Assembly: GCA_002353825.1 (NCBI GenBank)
Contig: DEKJ01000063.1
Location: forward strand, 85,597-149,596
DNA: 64,000 bases
Source of the DNA: Prevotella sp. UBA2725
GTDB lineage: Bacteria; Bacteroidota; Bacteroidia; Bacteroidales; Bacteroidaceae
Direction: 5' to 3'
Under the pieces are notes generated by a model that saw only the letters and a program-made list of their open reading frames with translations, did not search any database and had not been told where the DNA came from. This document shows, piece after piece, positions 42,033 through 51,263 of the stretch (position 1 is its first letter; every line of letters begins with the position of its first letter). The translations under genes were made by a program, and so were the position numbers.

Positions 42033-43082
42033 ATGAGCTTCATCAACAACCTTTGGCAGAAAGTGCTGCACCCTATGAAACCATGGGGTGGCATCGAGGG
42101 TGGCATCGCCATCATCGGTGGAGGCTCGTGGGCTACAGCCATCGCTAAGATGGTGGTGGCACGCACGGGTCATATCGGTTGGTACATGAGGCGCAGTGAC
42201 CGCATCGCTGAGTTTAAGAAGCTCGGGCATAACCCCGCCTATCTGACGGCGCTCAACTTCGACACAAGCCAGATAACGTTCTCGGCTGACCTCAATGAGA
42301 TAGCGCGAAAATACAACACGCTCATCTTCGTCACGCCTTCGCCTTATCTGAAGAATCATTTGGCTAAGCTCACGACGGACATCAGTAACAAGACCATCGT
42401 GACGGCTGTCAAAGGCATCGTGCCGGATGAGGATATGGTCGTGAGCGAGTATTTCCACACACGCTACAACGTACCGCAGGATCACATCTTATGTATTGGC
42501 GGCCCTTCCCATGCTGAGGAAGTGGCCATGGACAGGCTCACTTACCTCACAATAGGCTGTACCGATGAGAAGACGGCAGAGGCTTTCGCCAACGTGTTGC
42601 GCAGCGATTACGTCCGCGTAGAGACCTCTGAAGATATCATTGGCATAGAATATGCTGCTGTATTGAAGAACGTCTACGCTATCTGTGCTGGAATTTGCAA
42701 CGGACTGCGCTATGGCGACAACTTCATGGCAGTGCTTCTCACGAATTGCGCACGAGAGATGGACCGGTACCTGACAACGGTATCGCCCGCCAAGCGCAAT
42801 ATCTGCGACAGCGTGTACCTCGGCGACCTTGCAGTGACCTGTTACTCCAACTTCTCACGCAACCGCACGTTTGGTACGATGATCGGCAAAGGGTACAGCG
42901 TAGAGAGTGCTCAACTGGAGATGAAGATGGTGGCTGAAGGCTACTACGGGACGAAGTGTATGACTGAGCTCAATAAGCAGGCGCACGTCGACATGCCTAT
43001 CCTCGACACCGTCTACGATATTCTCTATCGCGGTGCCGACCCTGCTGCCTCTATCCTCGCACTTACTGCGAGACTGACATAA
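42033..43082 (+). CDS. gpsA: Glycerol-3-phosphate dehydrogenase [NAD(P)+]
   Basis: 349 residues. It reduces dihydroxyacetone phosphate to sn-glycerol 3-phosphate for phospholipid synthesis. Rossmann motif IAIIGGGSWATAIAKM (about 25-40), VTAVKGIVPDEDM, the catalytic-Lys region AAVLKNVYAICAGICNGLRYGDN and RNRTFGTMIGKG are all family features. About 20 extra residues precede the Rossmann start. Confidence 0.95.
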   Translation: MSFINNLWQKVLHPMKPWGGIEGGIAIIGGGSWATAIAKMVVARTGHIGWYMRRSDRIAEFKKLGHNPAYLTALNFDTSQITFSADLNEIARKYNTLIFVTPSPYLKNHLAKLTTDISNKTIVTAVKGIVPDEDMVVSEYFHTRYNVPQDHILCIGGPSHAEEVAMDRLTYLTIGCTDEKTAEAFANVLRSDYVRVETSEDIIGIEYAAVLKNVYAICAGICNGLRYGDNFMAVLLTNCAREMDRYLTTVSPAKRNICDSVYLGDLAVTCYSNFSRNRTFGTMIGKGYSVESAQLEMKMVAEGYYGTKCMTELNKQAHVDMPILDTVYDILYRGADPAASILALTARLT

Positions 43083-43138
43083 CAAGACATAAATATTCAG
43101 TAGATAACATATTAATCCATATTAATAACAGAAACAAA

Positions 43139-44500
43139 ATGGAGAACATTAAGTTAGACACCTCTAAGGCCGCACAGTTTCTCGCTGCCAATGCAGTGAA
43201 GGATTATGAGCCGAAGGTAAAAGCCGCTCAGGATGCTCTTGAGAACGGCACATGTGAGGGTAATGATTTCTTGGGTTGGCTCCACCTCCCCTCAGAGACC
43301 ACAGACGATTTTCTTAACGATGTAGAAGCTTGCGCTGAGCTTCTCCGTGCTAAGTGCGACACTGTTGTCGTAGCTGGTATCGGTGGTTCTTATCTCGGTG
43401 CACGTGCCGTCATCGAAGCACTCGGCAACTCGCTGCAGTGGCTCGTCAACGATGGTTCCAAGGCTCCTAACGTCATCTTCGCAGGTAACAGCATCTCCGA
43501 GGACTACCTCGCTGAGCTGACCGATTATCTCAAGGACAAGAAGTTCGGTGTCATCAACATCTCCAAGAGTGGTACGACAACAGAAACAGCGCTCACATTC
43601 CGTCTGCTCAAGAAGCAGTGCGAGGCTCAGCGTGGCAAGGACGAGGCCAAGGATGTCATCGTCGCTATCACGGATGCTGTCAAGGGTGCTGCCCGTAAGA
43701 CTGCAGAGAAAGAGGGTTACAAGACATTCGTCATCCCCGACAACGTAGGTGGTCGTTTCTCAGTGCTCACTCCGGTAGGTCTGCTGCCTATCGCTGTAGC
43801 AGGATTCGACATCAAGGCGCTCGTCAAGGGTGCACGCGATATGGAGAAGGCTACAGCTATCGACGTACCGTTCGAGCAGAACATCTCAGCACAGTATGCT
43901 GCTACCCGTCAGGCTCTCTATACTGAGGCCGGCAAGAAGATTGAGATTCTCGCTGACTTCCAGCCGAAGCTTCACTTCATGGCTGAGTGGTGGAAGCAGC
44001 TCTACGGAGAGAGCGAGGGTAAGGACGGCAAGGGTATCTTCCCTGCAGCTTGCGACTTCACGACAGACCTCCACTCTATGGGTCAGTGGATCCAGCAGGG
44101 CGAGCGTTCTATCTTCGAGACGGTCATCTCTATCGAGCAGCCTAACCGTAAGCTTCTCTTCCCACACGACGATGAGAACCTCGACGGCCTCAACTTCCTT
44201 GAGGGCAAGCGCGTAGACGATGTCAACAAGATGGCTGAGCTCGGCACACGTCTGGCTCACGTCGACGGTGGTGTTCCTAACATCCGTGTCAGCGTTCCTA
44301 AGCTCGATGAGTACTACCTCGGCCAGGTCATCTACTTCTTCGAGAAGGCTTGCGGCATCAGCGGTCTGCTGGAGGGTGTGAACCCGTTCAACCAGCCCGG
44401 TGTGGAGGCTTACAAGAAGAACATGTTCGCTCTTCTCGGCAAGCCCGGCTACGAGGATGAGACAGTTGCTATCCAGAAGCGCCTCGCTGAGGAGAAGTAA
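43139..44500 (+). CDS. pgi: Glucose-6-phosphate isomerase
   Basis: 453 residues, the shorter bacterial form. It interconverts glucose 6-phosphate and fructose 6-phosphate. VVAGIGGSYLGARAVIEAL is the first SIS-domain phosphate-binding segment, INISKSGTTTETALTFRLL the second, and NVGGRFSVLTPVGLLP the family signature. The C-terminal NPFNQPGVEAYKKNMFALLG carries the catalytic Lys. A HAD phosphatase follows 34 bp downstream. Confidence 0.97.
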   Translation: MENIKLDTSKAAQFLAANAVKDYEPKVKAAQDALENGTCEGNDFLGWLHLPSETTDDFLNDVEACAELLRAKCDTVVVAGIGGSYLGARAVIEALGNSLQWLVNDGSKAPNVIFAGNSISEDYLAELTDYLKDKKFGVINISKSGTTTETALTFRLLKKQCEAQRGKDEAKDVIVAITDAVKGAARKTAEKEGYKTFVIPDNVGGRFSVLTPVGLLPIAVAGFDIKALVKGARDMEKATAIDVPFEQNISAQYAATRQALYTEAGKKIEILADFQPKLHFMAEWWKQLYGESEGKDGKGIFPAACDFTTDLHSMGQWIQQGERSIFETVISIEQPNRKLLFPHDDENLDGLNFLEGKRVDDVNKMAELGTRLAHVDGGVPNIRVSVPKLDEYYLGQVIYFFEKACGISGLLEGVNPFNQPGVEAYKKNMFALLGKPGYEDETVAIQKRLAEEK

Positions 44501-44534
44501 TTGAGCTCTCAATAAATAAATTCAGTGAAAATTA

Positions 44535-45260
44535 ATGATGGATATCAAACAAGCCATCAACTCTTATAACACGACCTTTGGGGTAGAGCTCCACCCCAAG
44601 GCCGTGCTTTTCGATATGGACGGCGTGCTCTACGACTCCATGCCTCATCATGCTATCGCCTGGCAGAAGTCCATGGCACAGTTCGGTATCAACATGACAG
44701 CTCACGACGCCTATGCCACAGAGGGTGCGCGTGGCTTCGACACCGTAAAGATGCTCGTCAAGAAACAGAAAGGCATCGACATCTCTGATGAGAAAGCCAA
44801 AGAGATGTATGGAGTGAAGAGCAACATCTTCCATGCAATGCCTGAGGCTCCTATCTTCGAGGGTGTGAAGGAACTCATGCAGCGCATCACGGATGCAGGA
44901 CTGTCGGTCAACGTCGTCACGGGAAGTGCACAGAAGCCTCTCATCGCTCGACTTCATCATGACTTCGGCCAGTGGCTCGCTCCCGATCACATCACTACAG
45001 CTTACGATGTCAAACGTGGCAAGCCCGATCCCGACCCTTACCTCACGGGACTGTGCAAGGCAGGCAACCTGAAGCCGTGGGAAGGTATCGTTGTGGAGAA
45101 TGCACCCTTAGGGATTCATGCCGGAGTAGCAGCCGGATGTTTCACTATCGGTATCAACAGTGGGCCACTCCCCGACAGCGCATTGCTTATTGAGAAGCCC
45201 AACCTTCTCTATCAAAAGATAACGGAACTGCTTGAAGATTGGGACAAGATTATTGGGTAA
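44535..45260 (+). CDS. HAD-superfamily sugar-phosphate phosphatase/phosphoglucomutase-like
   Basis: 241 residues. The catalytic motif AVLFDMDGVLYDSMP (about 22-36) has the nucleophile and acid/base Asp pair. Motif 2 is NVVTGSAQK, motif 3 the Lys in DVKRGKPDPDPYL and motif 4 IVVENAPLGIHAG. A helical cap follows motif 1 (subclass I, beta-phosphoglucomutase-like). Its place behind pgi suggests a sugar-phosphate substrate; the exact one is unknown. Confidence 0.88.
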   Translation: MMDIKQAINSYNTTFGVELHPKAVLFDMDGVLYDSMPHHAIAWQKSMAQFGINMTAHDAYATEGARGFDTVKMLVKKQKGIDISDEKAKEMYGVKSNIFHAMPEAPIFEGVKELMQRITDAGLSVNVVTGSAQKPLIARLHHDFGQWLAPDHITTAYDVKRGKPDPDPYLTGLCKAGNLKPWEGIVVENAPLGIHAGVAAGCFTIGINSGPLPDSALLIEKPNLLYQKITELLEDWDKIIG

Positions 45261-45274
45261 AACACATTATTTAT

Positions 45275-45880
45275 ATGCTCAGATATATTCTTTCTCTTAT
45301 ATTAATACTCATTGCCTTCTGTCAAACGCAAGCTCAGGAACAAACACCGCAGGAGCCACAGCGAAGAAAGCTCGTTGTCATTGACATCGAGACAAAGGTC
45401 CCTATGCGCAACGTCATCGTGAGTACGAAAGACGGCTACCGCGACACAACCAACTGGCGCGGTGTCTGCTATGTGCCTGCAGAGTTTGACACACTCACCG
45501 TATTCAAGCACAATTATATTCCCGAGCGCTTACTTGCCAAGGAGGTAAAAGACACGACCTCACTCATTCCCGCAGGCTCTGCCATCGGTGAAGTAACAGT
45601 ATGGGGAAAGAACGATATCAACCAACAGATCAAAAAAGGAGTGGGCTACAACCCGCTGCCAAGTCCTAAATCGGGAATCATAGGCAGCTTTGACCTCGCC
45701 AATATTCTTGACCGCCGTGGCCGCCGCGACCGCAAGCATCTGAGGATCGTGCGTCAGAAGTTCCAGGAGATGGACACCACCGGTGACCCCATCGTGGACG
45801 CTTACAACAAAGCCATGGAAGAAAAACGGCTCGAAGAAGAGAATAAAGAAAGCGAAAAGGCAACAGATGAAAAGAAATAA
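45275..45880 (+). CDS. Exported protein with a carboxypeptidase-regulatory-like fold
   Basis: 201 residues from ATG 45275; a longer frame from 45239 would overlap the HAD gene. The signal peptide MLRYILSLILILIAFCQTQA is followed by one beta-sandwich domain (about 30-110: KLVVIDIETKVPMRNVIVST, NWRGVCYVPAEFDTLTVFKH) like the plug-associated CarboxypepD_reg domains. The tail is highly charged (EEKRLEEENKESEKATDEKK). Function unknown. Confidence 0.75.
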   Translation: MLRYILSLILILIAFCQTQAQEQTPQEPQRRKLVVIDIETKVPMRNVIVSTKDGYRDTTNWRGVCYVPAEFDTLTVFKHNYIPERLLAKEVKDTTSLIPAGSAIGEVTVWGKNDINQQIKKGVGYNPLPSPKSGIIGSFDLANILDRRGRRDRKHLRIVRQKFQEMDTTGDPIVDAYNKAMEEKRLEEENKESEKATDEKK

Positions 45881-45886
45881 AGGAGG
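45881..45886 (+). promoter_or_regulatory. Unusual full Shine-Dalgarno sequence before mnmA
   Basis: AGGAGG starts directly after the preceding stop codon, 12 bases before the mnmA ATG. Most starts in this window have no such sequence, so mnmA may be translated by a stronger or different route. Confidence 0.6.
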
Positions 45887-45898
45887 AAAGAGATTAAA

Positions 45899-46984
45899 AT
45901 GATTGATTACGACAAGATAAGAGACAAGCGCATTGCTGTATTGCTCAGTGGCGGCGTAGACTCCTCCGTAGTGGTCTACGAGTTCGCGTCACGCGGCATC
46001 CACCCCGACTGTTTCTATATCAAGATTGGTCCCGAAGAGAAAGAGGAATGGGACTGTAACTCGGAGGAGGATCTTGAGATGGCAACGGCTGTGGCTGCTA
46101 AATACGACTGCAAACTGCAGGTTGTCGATTGCCATAAAGAGTATTGGTCACAAGTGACGCGCTACACCATGGAGAAGGTCAAGGCGGGACTCACGCCCAA
46201 CCCCGATGTGATGTGCAATCGTCTCATCAAGTTCGGAGCCTTCGATGAGAAAATGGGACACGACTATGACCTCATCGCTACCGGTCACTATGCACAGACG
46301 GAGTGGATAGACGGCAAGAAATGGCTCACGACGAGTCCTGACCCCGTAAAGGATCAGACTGACTTTCTTGCACAAATCTATCAGTGGCAACTGAAGAAAG
46401 CGATCTTCCCCATCGGCCACTACGTGAAGAACGAGGTGCGCGACATCGCTGAGCGCGAGCATCTCGTCAACGCCAAGCGCAAGGACTCACAAGGCATCTG
46501 TTTCTTGGGTAACATCAACTACGACGAGTATATCCGTCGTTATGTCGGGGAAAAGACAGGTGATGTCATCGAACTGGAGACCGGGAAAAAGATTGGTGAG
46601 CATAAAGGACACTGGTTCCATACTATTGGCCAGCGCAAAGGTCTTGGCCTCGGAGGTGGCCCATGGTTCGTGGTGAAGAAAGATGCCGAGAAGAATATTC
46701 TTTATGTCAGCCACGGCTATGATCCGCAGACGGCTTACAAGAGTGACTTCATCATCCACGGCTTCGACTTCCTTACAGAGGGTATCACGACTCTTCCTGA
46801 GCACATCACGTTTAAGATCCGTCACACCCCTGATAACCACGAGGCAACGGTTGAGGACCATGGCGACGGCACTTATACCATCCACAGTAAAGATAAGATT
46901 CACGGCGTGGCACCGGGTCAGTTCTGCGTCATCTACGATGCAGAACATCATAAATGCTACGGTTCTGGAGAAATAACATTGTAA
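45899..46984 (+). CDS. mnmA: tRNA-specific 2-thiouridylase
   Basis: 361 residues. It makes 2-thiouridine at the wobble position of Lys, Glu and Gln tRNAs. PP-loop IAVLLSGGVDSSVVVYE (about 12-28), the catalytic cysteines C106 (NPDVMCNRLIKF) and C201 (SQGICFLG), and the ATP/tRNA region ATGHYAQ are in place. It overlaps no neighbour; cvfB begins 2 bp after its stop. Confidence 0.94.
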   Translation: MIDYDKIRDKRIAVLLSGGVDSSVVVYEFASRGIHPDCFYIKIGPEEKEEWDCNSEEDLEMATAVAAKYDCKLQVVDCHKEYWSQVTRYTMEKVKAGLTPNPDVMCNRLIKFGAFDEKMGHDYDLIATGHYAQTEWIDGKKWLTTSPDPVKDQTDFLAQIYQWQLKKAIFPIGHYVKNEVRDIAEREHLVNAKRKDSQGICFLGNINYDEYIRRYVGEKTGDVIELETGKKIGEHKGHWFHTIGQRKGLGLGGGPWFVVKKDAEKNILYVSHGYDPQTAYKSDFIIHGFDFLTEGITTLPEHITFKIRHTPDNHEATVEDHGDGTYTIHSKDKIHGVAPGQFCVIYDAEHHKCYGSGEITL

Positions 46985-46986
46985 TT

Positions 46987-47904
46987 ATGGAACAGAAAAA
47001 GACAACCTTGCACCTGGGCGATTACAACACGCTCACCGTTACGCGCCTTGCTCAGCGCGATAATCCCCACTCCACCGGTGGCAAAGAGACCTTCGGCATC
47101 TTTCTTGACGGAGGACGTGAGGGCGATATCCTCATGCCAAAGAAATATGTACCGGAAGGTACGAAGGTAGGAGGCGAGGTGCGCTGCTTCGTCTATCTTG
47201 ATCAGGAGGAACGACTTGTAGCTACAATGGAGACGCCACTCGCCAAGGTGGGCGACTTTGCATGTCTCGAATGTACCTGGGTGAACCAGTATGGTGCCTT
47301 TCTCAACTGGGGCTTGATGAAAGATCTCTTTTGCCCGTTCCGTGAGCAAAAGAAAAAGATGGAGATTGGCGAAAGCTATATCGTCTACATCCATCTTGAT
47401 GAAGAGAGCTACCGCATCGTAGCTACGGCAAAGATCGATAAATATCTCAAGTCGGCTAAGTCTGCAGGCCTGAAAGAAGAACAAGAGGTCGACCTGCTGG
47501 TATGGCAGAAAACAGAACTTGGCTTCAAGGTCATCGTCAACAACCAGTACCAAGGTCTCGTCTATCGTGATCAGATCTTCCAGTATATCCATACGGGTGA
47601 CCAACTGAAAGGATTCTTGGAGAAGGTGCGGCCCGACGGCAAGCTCGACATCATCCTTCAGCCCACGGGACGCCGTCAGACACTCGACTTTGCCGACACG
47701 CTTCTTGAATGGATCAAGAGCCATGACGGCTTCTGCCCCTTTGGCGACAAGAGTGCGCCCGATGATATCAAGCGTACGTTCCAGGTAAGTAAGAAAGTAT
47801 TTAAGAAAGCGGTCGGTGACCTCTACAAGCGTCACCTGATCACGATCACAGACCGCGGGTTGCAACTAACTTCCACAACGGAGCAGCCATCAACGCCTGC
47901 ATGA
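46987..47904 (+). CDS. CvfB-family S1-domain RNA-binding protein
   Basis: 305 residues from ATG 46987. The order is an N-terminal S1-like barrel (about 25-75), a second one (about 75-140, TWVNQYGAFLNWGLMKDLFCPF), a third (about 160-225, VNNQYQGLVYRDQIF), then a C-terminal winged helix (about 240-300). This is the CvfB/YitL layout, proteins that bind RNA and affect virulence-gene or translation control in Firmicutes. It is tightly linked to mnmA. Its 3' end overlaps the convergent Nudix gene by 59 bp. Confidence 0.88.
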   Translation: MEQKKTTLHLGDYNTLTVTRLAQRDNPHSTGGKETFGIFLDGGREGDILMPKKYVPEGTKVGGEVRCFVYLDQEERLVATMETPLAKVGDFACLECTWVNQYGAFLNWGLMKDLFCPFREQKKKMEIGESYIVYIHLDEESYRIVATAKIDKYLKSAKSAGLKEEQEVDLLVWQKTELGFKVIVNNQYQGLVYRDQIFQYIHTGDQLKGFLEKVRPDGKLDIILQPTGRRQTLDFADTLLEWIKSHDGFCPFGDKSAPDDIKRTFQVSKKVFKKAVGDLYKRHLITITDRGLQLTSTTEQPSTPA

Positions 47905-48415
47905 TCTCACCCCGTTCCAGGATGCCACGAACCTCCTCCGCCGTGAGGAGGTAGACATCGAGGTCTTCATTGGCATCGAAATGTTGTGCGCCTGCATGTT
48001 CCACGCCACGAGCAAGGAACGTGTGGGCGATATTGTTATTAGTACCGGGATTCGGGCAAAGGTTCATGAACGGCTTCCATTCACCGCCACCGAAACCAGT
48101 CTCTTCCATCAACTCGCGCTTGGCTGCAGCCATCGGCTCCTCACCTTTCTCGATCACACCGGCAGGAATCTCCCACTCCACAACATCCAGTCCATGCCTG
48201 TATTGACGCTCAAAGAGATACTTTCCGTCTTTCGTGATAGCAATGACATTAATCCAGTCGGGATACTCCAGTGACCAATAGTCATCCTTGATGCGGCCAT
48301 CGGGCAACATCAGTTTATCCTTGCGAACCGTCATCCACGGTTCCTTTACAATATATTCCGAAGAGAGAGTCTTCCAACGCATCTCCTCATCCGTACGCTT
48401 CAATTTTATCGACAT
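47846..48415 (-). CDS. Nudix hydrolase, ADP-ribose-pyrophosphatase-like
   Basis: 189 residues. An intact Nudix box runs GVIEKGEEPMAAAKREL then MEETGF (about 92-115), unlike the degenerate one in AraR. Upstream QYRHGLDVVEWEIPAG is the usual ADPR-pyrophosphatase lead-in, and NPGTNNNIAHTFLA follows. It probably hydrolyses ADP-ribose or a related nucleotide sugar. It is convergent with cvfB, with which it shares 59 bp. Confidence 0.9.
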   Translation of the reverse strand: MSIKLKRTDEEMRWKTLSSEYIVKEPWMTVRKDKLMLPDGRIKDDYWSLEYPDWINVIAITKDGKYLFERQYRHGLDVVEWEIPAGVIEKGEEPMAAAKRELMEETGFGGGEWKPFMNLCPNPGTNNNIAHTFLARGVEHAGAQHFDANEDLDVYLLTAEEVRGILERGEIMQALMAAPLWKLVATRGL

Positions 48416-48436
48416 AACATATCTTTATTTTGTATG

Positions 48437-48444
48437 CAAAATTA
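48437..48444 (-). promoter_or_regulatory. TAnnTTTG promoter of the Nudix hydrolase
   Basis: CAAAATTA on the plus strand reads TAATTTTG on the minus strand, 22 bp before the start at 48415. Confidence 0.6.
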
Positions 48445-48476
48445 TTAAATTCTATCCAATTTTGACAATAAAACGC

Positions 48477-48484
48477 TAACTTTG
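48477..48484 (+). promoter_or_regulatory. TAnnTTTG promoter of the His/Cys-rich peptide and TonB receptor
   Basis: TAACTTTG followed by CAACC, 21 bp before the GTG at 48505. A TTTTG lies about 15 bases upstream. Confidence 0.65.
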
Positions 48485-48504
48485 CAACCGAGAATTGATT
48501 ATTT

Positions 48505-48858
48505 GTGAGAAAACTGAATCATAAGCGGCAACTGAGTGCGTGGATACTCTTGGGAGTGTTCATCCCAATGCTCTTGTTCGCTTCTCTTCACACTCACAAA
48601 CAGGAACAGGGGGTGACAGCGACAGAGTGCTATGCCTGCCTTCATCATATCCATCACAATGGTCACCTCACATCCAACACATTCTCTATCGACCACTGCG
48701 TGCTCTGCACGTTCTTGGCTTTGCCTTATGTAGCCGGCACCACGCTTGCAGTCCTCGCTGTCAGCGGCTTGGCCTTTACTCTCGGCTACAAATCTTCTTA
48801 CACCCTTTGTCTGAGGAAGCAAAGGGCTTATGCGCTGCGCGCCCCACCGGTGAGGTAA
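48505..48858 (+). CDS. Small membrane protein with a His/Cys cluster, partner of a TonB receptor
   Basis: 117 residues with a GTG start. An N-terminal membrane segment (about 11-27), then a loop with CYACLHHIHHNGH (about 42-54) and DHCVLC (about 62-67), then a second hydrophobic segment (about 68-95). The dense His and Cys residues look like a metal-binding loop facing the periplasm. It is the first gene of a unit with a TonB-dependent receptor 65 bp downstream. Small proteins of similar build precede metal receptors elsewhere, but I cannot name the family. Confidence 0.7.
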   Translation: MRKLNHKRQLSAWILLGVFIPMLLFASLHTHKQEQGVTATECYACLHHIHHNGHLTSNTFSIDHCVLCTFLALPYVAGTTLAVLAVSGLAFTLGYKSSYTLCLRKQRAYALRAPPVR

Positions 48859-48922
48859 TGTGTTAACCCGTTTACGGGTTAATCATCGTTTGTGGTAACA
48901 TTATTATTTATTATTTTTCCTC

Positions 48923-51193
48923 ATGAACAGAATCATATTTCTTCTGCTCACGGTACTCTCATGCTTGGGTGCCGTGGCAGATACCCTGAATGGTAACAAT
49001 AACCTTTCGGGAACCATCACTGACAAGAAAAGTGGAGAGAAACTTGTCGGCGTAACTATTTATTTCCCAGAACTCTCCAATGGTACGACAACAGATGAAA
49101 ACGGTCACTATGAGTTCACCCGTCTTCCAGATAAGACAACACCTATCCAAGTGAGTTATCTCGGTCATAAGACGATCATCAAGGACATCGACCTCTCCAC
49201 AACTCACACCCTCAACCTCAAGATGGAGGAGTCGGATGCGACGATCAACGAGGTCGTCGTGACGGGACTCACAGGTAAGTCACTGATGAAAGACTCACCC
49301 ACGCCCATCTCCGTCGTTGGCAAGACGATGCTGGATGCTACTCCTTCCACAAACATCATCAATGCACTGAGCTTTCAGCCCGGTGTCTCTCAGGTCACGA
49401 CAGGCGGCGGCATCTCGAAGCCTGTGGTACGCGGCCTCGGTTTCAACCGAGTCGTCGTCGTCAACGACGGCATCCGACAGGAAGGCAATCAGTGGGGCGA
49501 AGAGCATGGCGTGGAGATTGATCCGGAGAGCGTGTCGTCGGCAGAGATCCTCAAAGGCCCAGCCTCATTGATGTACGGCAGTGATGCCATGGGTGGCGCC
49601 ATCATCTTCCATGATGAGCCGACAGCGGCTCTCGGTACGATGGAAGCTAATGCGGAGACACAGTATCAGACAAACAACGGACTATTCGGCTACTCGGTCA
49701 ACTTCAAAGGCAACGAGGATGGCATCGTATGGAACACGCGGTGGTCGCAGACCTTAGCTCATGATTACAAAGATAAGATTGACAATTATGTTGTCGGCTC
49801 TCAATACCGGGAGCGTGCAGCAGATGGCATGGTGGGCATCAACCGCAGTTGGGGCTACAGCCATCTTAAACTAAGCTATTTCAACCTCACGCCAGGCATC
49901 GCAGAAGGTGAGCGCAGCGACAGTTACACCTATGCCAAGGAACTACCTTTCCAACAGGTATATCATTACAAGGCGGTGAGCGACAACTCGTTCTTCCTCG
50001 GCAATGGCACGCTCCAGGCTATCCTCGCCTATCAGCAGAACCACAGACAGGAATACGAGGAAAGTCCGGTAGAGCCCGGTCTCGACATGAAGCTCCACAC
50101 GATCAACTATGATCTCAAATACCGACTCCCGATAACAACTGATTGGAATATCGCCACGGGTATCAACGGTATGTATCAGAAGATGCTCAATGAAGGCGAT
50201 GAATATCTCATTCCTGCTTACAACCTCTTCGACATTGGTGCCTATGCCACGAGTTCATACAAGGTCAGAGCATTCACGCTCAGCGGTGGCGTACGGTTCG
50301 ACAACCGCCATCTCCATACTTTCGCACTCGCTGACCGTTTCAACTGCCTCAGTCGAAACTTCTCTGCATTCACGGGGAGCGTTGGCGCGGTCTATGCCGT
50401 CAGTCCAAAGATGAATCTTCGGCTCAACCTCGCACGCGGCTTCCGCGCACCGAACCTCAGTGAACTGAGTTCCAACGGTGTGCACGAAGGCTCGGTGAGA
50501 TATGAGCTCGGCAACGGCAACCTCAACCCGGAATATTCATGGCAGATGGATGCCGGATGGGATTACACCTCAAAGATTCTCTCCTTCCAGCTTTCGCTCT
50601 TTGCCAACTTCATCGATAACTATATCTTCGCAGATAAGTTAGCAGGCGTGAAGACAGATGGCTACGACACTTATCAGTACCGTCAGGGCAACGCTCGGAT
50701 GCTTGGAGGAGAAGCGAGCATTGACCTCCACCCCATCGACCGTCTCCATTTCCAGAACACGTTCTCTTATGTCAACAGTGTACAGCTCCATCAGCCGGAA
50801 GAGAGCAAATATCTCCCTTGGACGCCTGCACCCCGCATCACGAGTGACCTGCGCTACGACCTCATCCGCGATGGCAACATTCTGAACAACACTTACGTTG
50901 CTCTGCAGGCTGAGTGTGATCTCCGTCAGAACCATTTCTATGCGCTCAACGGTACGGAGACAGCGACACCTTCCTACACATTGTTCAACATTCTTGCAGG
51001 CACTGACCTGAAGATCCATGGTGTGAAGCGTGCCAGCCTTTATCTCGGCTGCACCAACCTCTTCAACCGTGCCTATCAGAGTCATCTCAGTAGGCTGAAA
51101 TATGTGGAGGCGACTCCCGACAACGGTCACCCGGGCATCTACAACATGGGCCGCAACATTACGATGAAGCTCGTGGTACCGGTAGAGTTCTAA
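48923..51193 (+). CDS. TonB-dependent outer-membrane receptor with carboxypeptidase-regulatory domain
   Basis: 756 residues. Signal peptide (about 1-20), then a CarboxypepD_reg-like domain (about 27-105, SGTITDKKSGEKLVGVTIYF), the plug with SNIINALSF-like region and VVVNDGIRQEGNQWGEEHGVEIDPES then SAEILKGPASLMYGSDAMGG (split over 175-230), and a 22-strand barrel ending LVVPVEF with terminal Phe. GEEHGVEIDPESV resembles the ZnuD-like receptor pattern of an acidic/His run before the plug end. With the His/Cys-rich peptide upstream, uptake of a metal (zinc or copper) is likely but unproven. Confidence 0.9.
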   Translation: MNRIIFLLLTVLSCLGAVADTLNGNNNLSGTITDKKSGEKLVGVTIYFPELSNGTTTDENGHYEFTRLPDKTTPIQVSYLGHKTIIKDIDLSTTHTLNLKMEESDATINEVVVTGLTGKSLMKDSPTPISVVGKTMLDATPSTNIINALSFQPGVSQVTTGGGISKPVVRGLGFNRVVVVNDGIRQEGNQWGEEHGVEIDPESVSSAEILKGPASLMYGSDAMGGAIIFHDEPTAALGTMEANAETQYQTNNGLFGYSVNFKGNEDGIVWNTRWSQTLAHDYKDKIDNYVVGSQYRERAADGMVGINRSWGYSHLKLSYFNLTPGIAEGERSDSYTYAKELPFQQVYHYKAVSDNSFFLGNGTLQAILAYQQNHRQEYEESPVEPGLDMKLHTINYDLKYRLPITTDWNIATGINGMYQKMLNEGDEYLIPAYNLFDIGAYATSSYKVRAFTLSGGVRFDNRHLHTFALADRFNCLSRNFSAFTGSVGAVYAVSPKMNLRLNLARGFRAPNLSELSSNGVHEGSVRYELGNGNLNPEYSWQMDAGWDYTSKILSFQLSLFANFIDNYIFADKLAGVKTDGYDTYQYRQGNARMLGGEASIDLHPIDRLHFQNTFSYVNSVQLHQPEESKYLPWTPAPRITSDLRYDLIRDGNILNNTYVALQAECDLRQNHFYALNGTETATPSYTLFNILAGTDLKIHGVKRASLYLGCTNLFNRAYQSHLSRLKYVEATPDNGHPGIYNMGRNITMKLVVPVEF

Positions 51194-51200
51194 GCAACGA

Positions 51201-51263
51201 CTTAGAAAAACCTTATTGTAAGGTTTGTAAGGTGTAAGGTGTGTAAGAATCACCTAACACCTT
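51201..51263. terminator. AAGGTTTGCAAGGT repeat (copy 1) forming a convergent terminator-like stem
   Basis: CTTAGAAAAACCTTATTGTA then AGGTTTGTAAGGTGTAAGGT is the repeat. AAGGTGTAAGGTG (51229-51241) pairs with CACCTAACACCTT (51251-51263) at 12 of 13 positions. The stem overlaps the stop of the AraC gene (51262-51264) and follows the TonB receptor stop by 36 bp. Confidence 0.65.

Noticed and set aside
48540..48866. 108-codon frame overlapping the His/Cys-rich protein gene in another frame
   Set aside because: The 48505 frame begins right after the promoter and has two membrane segments with a metal-type loop; the alternative has no such features.
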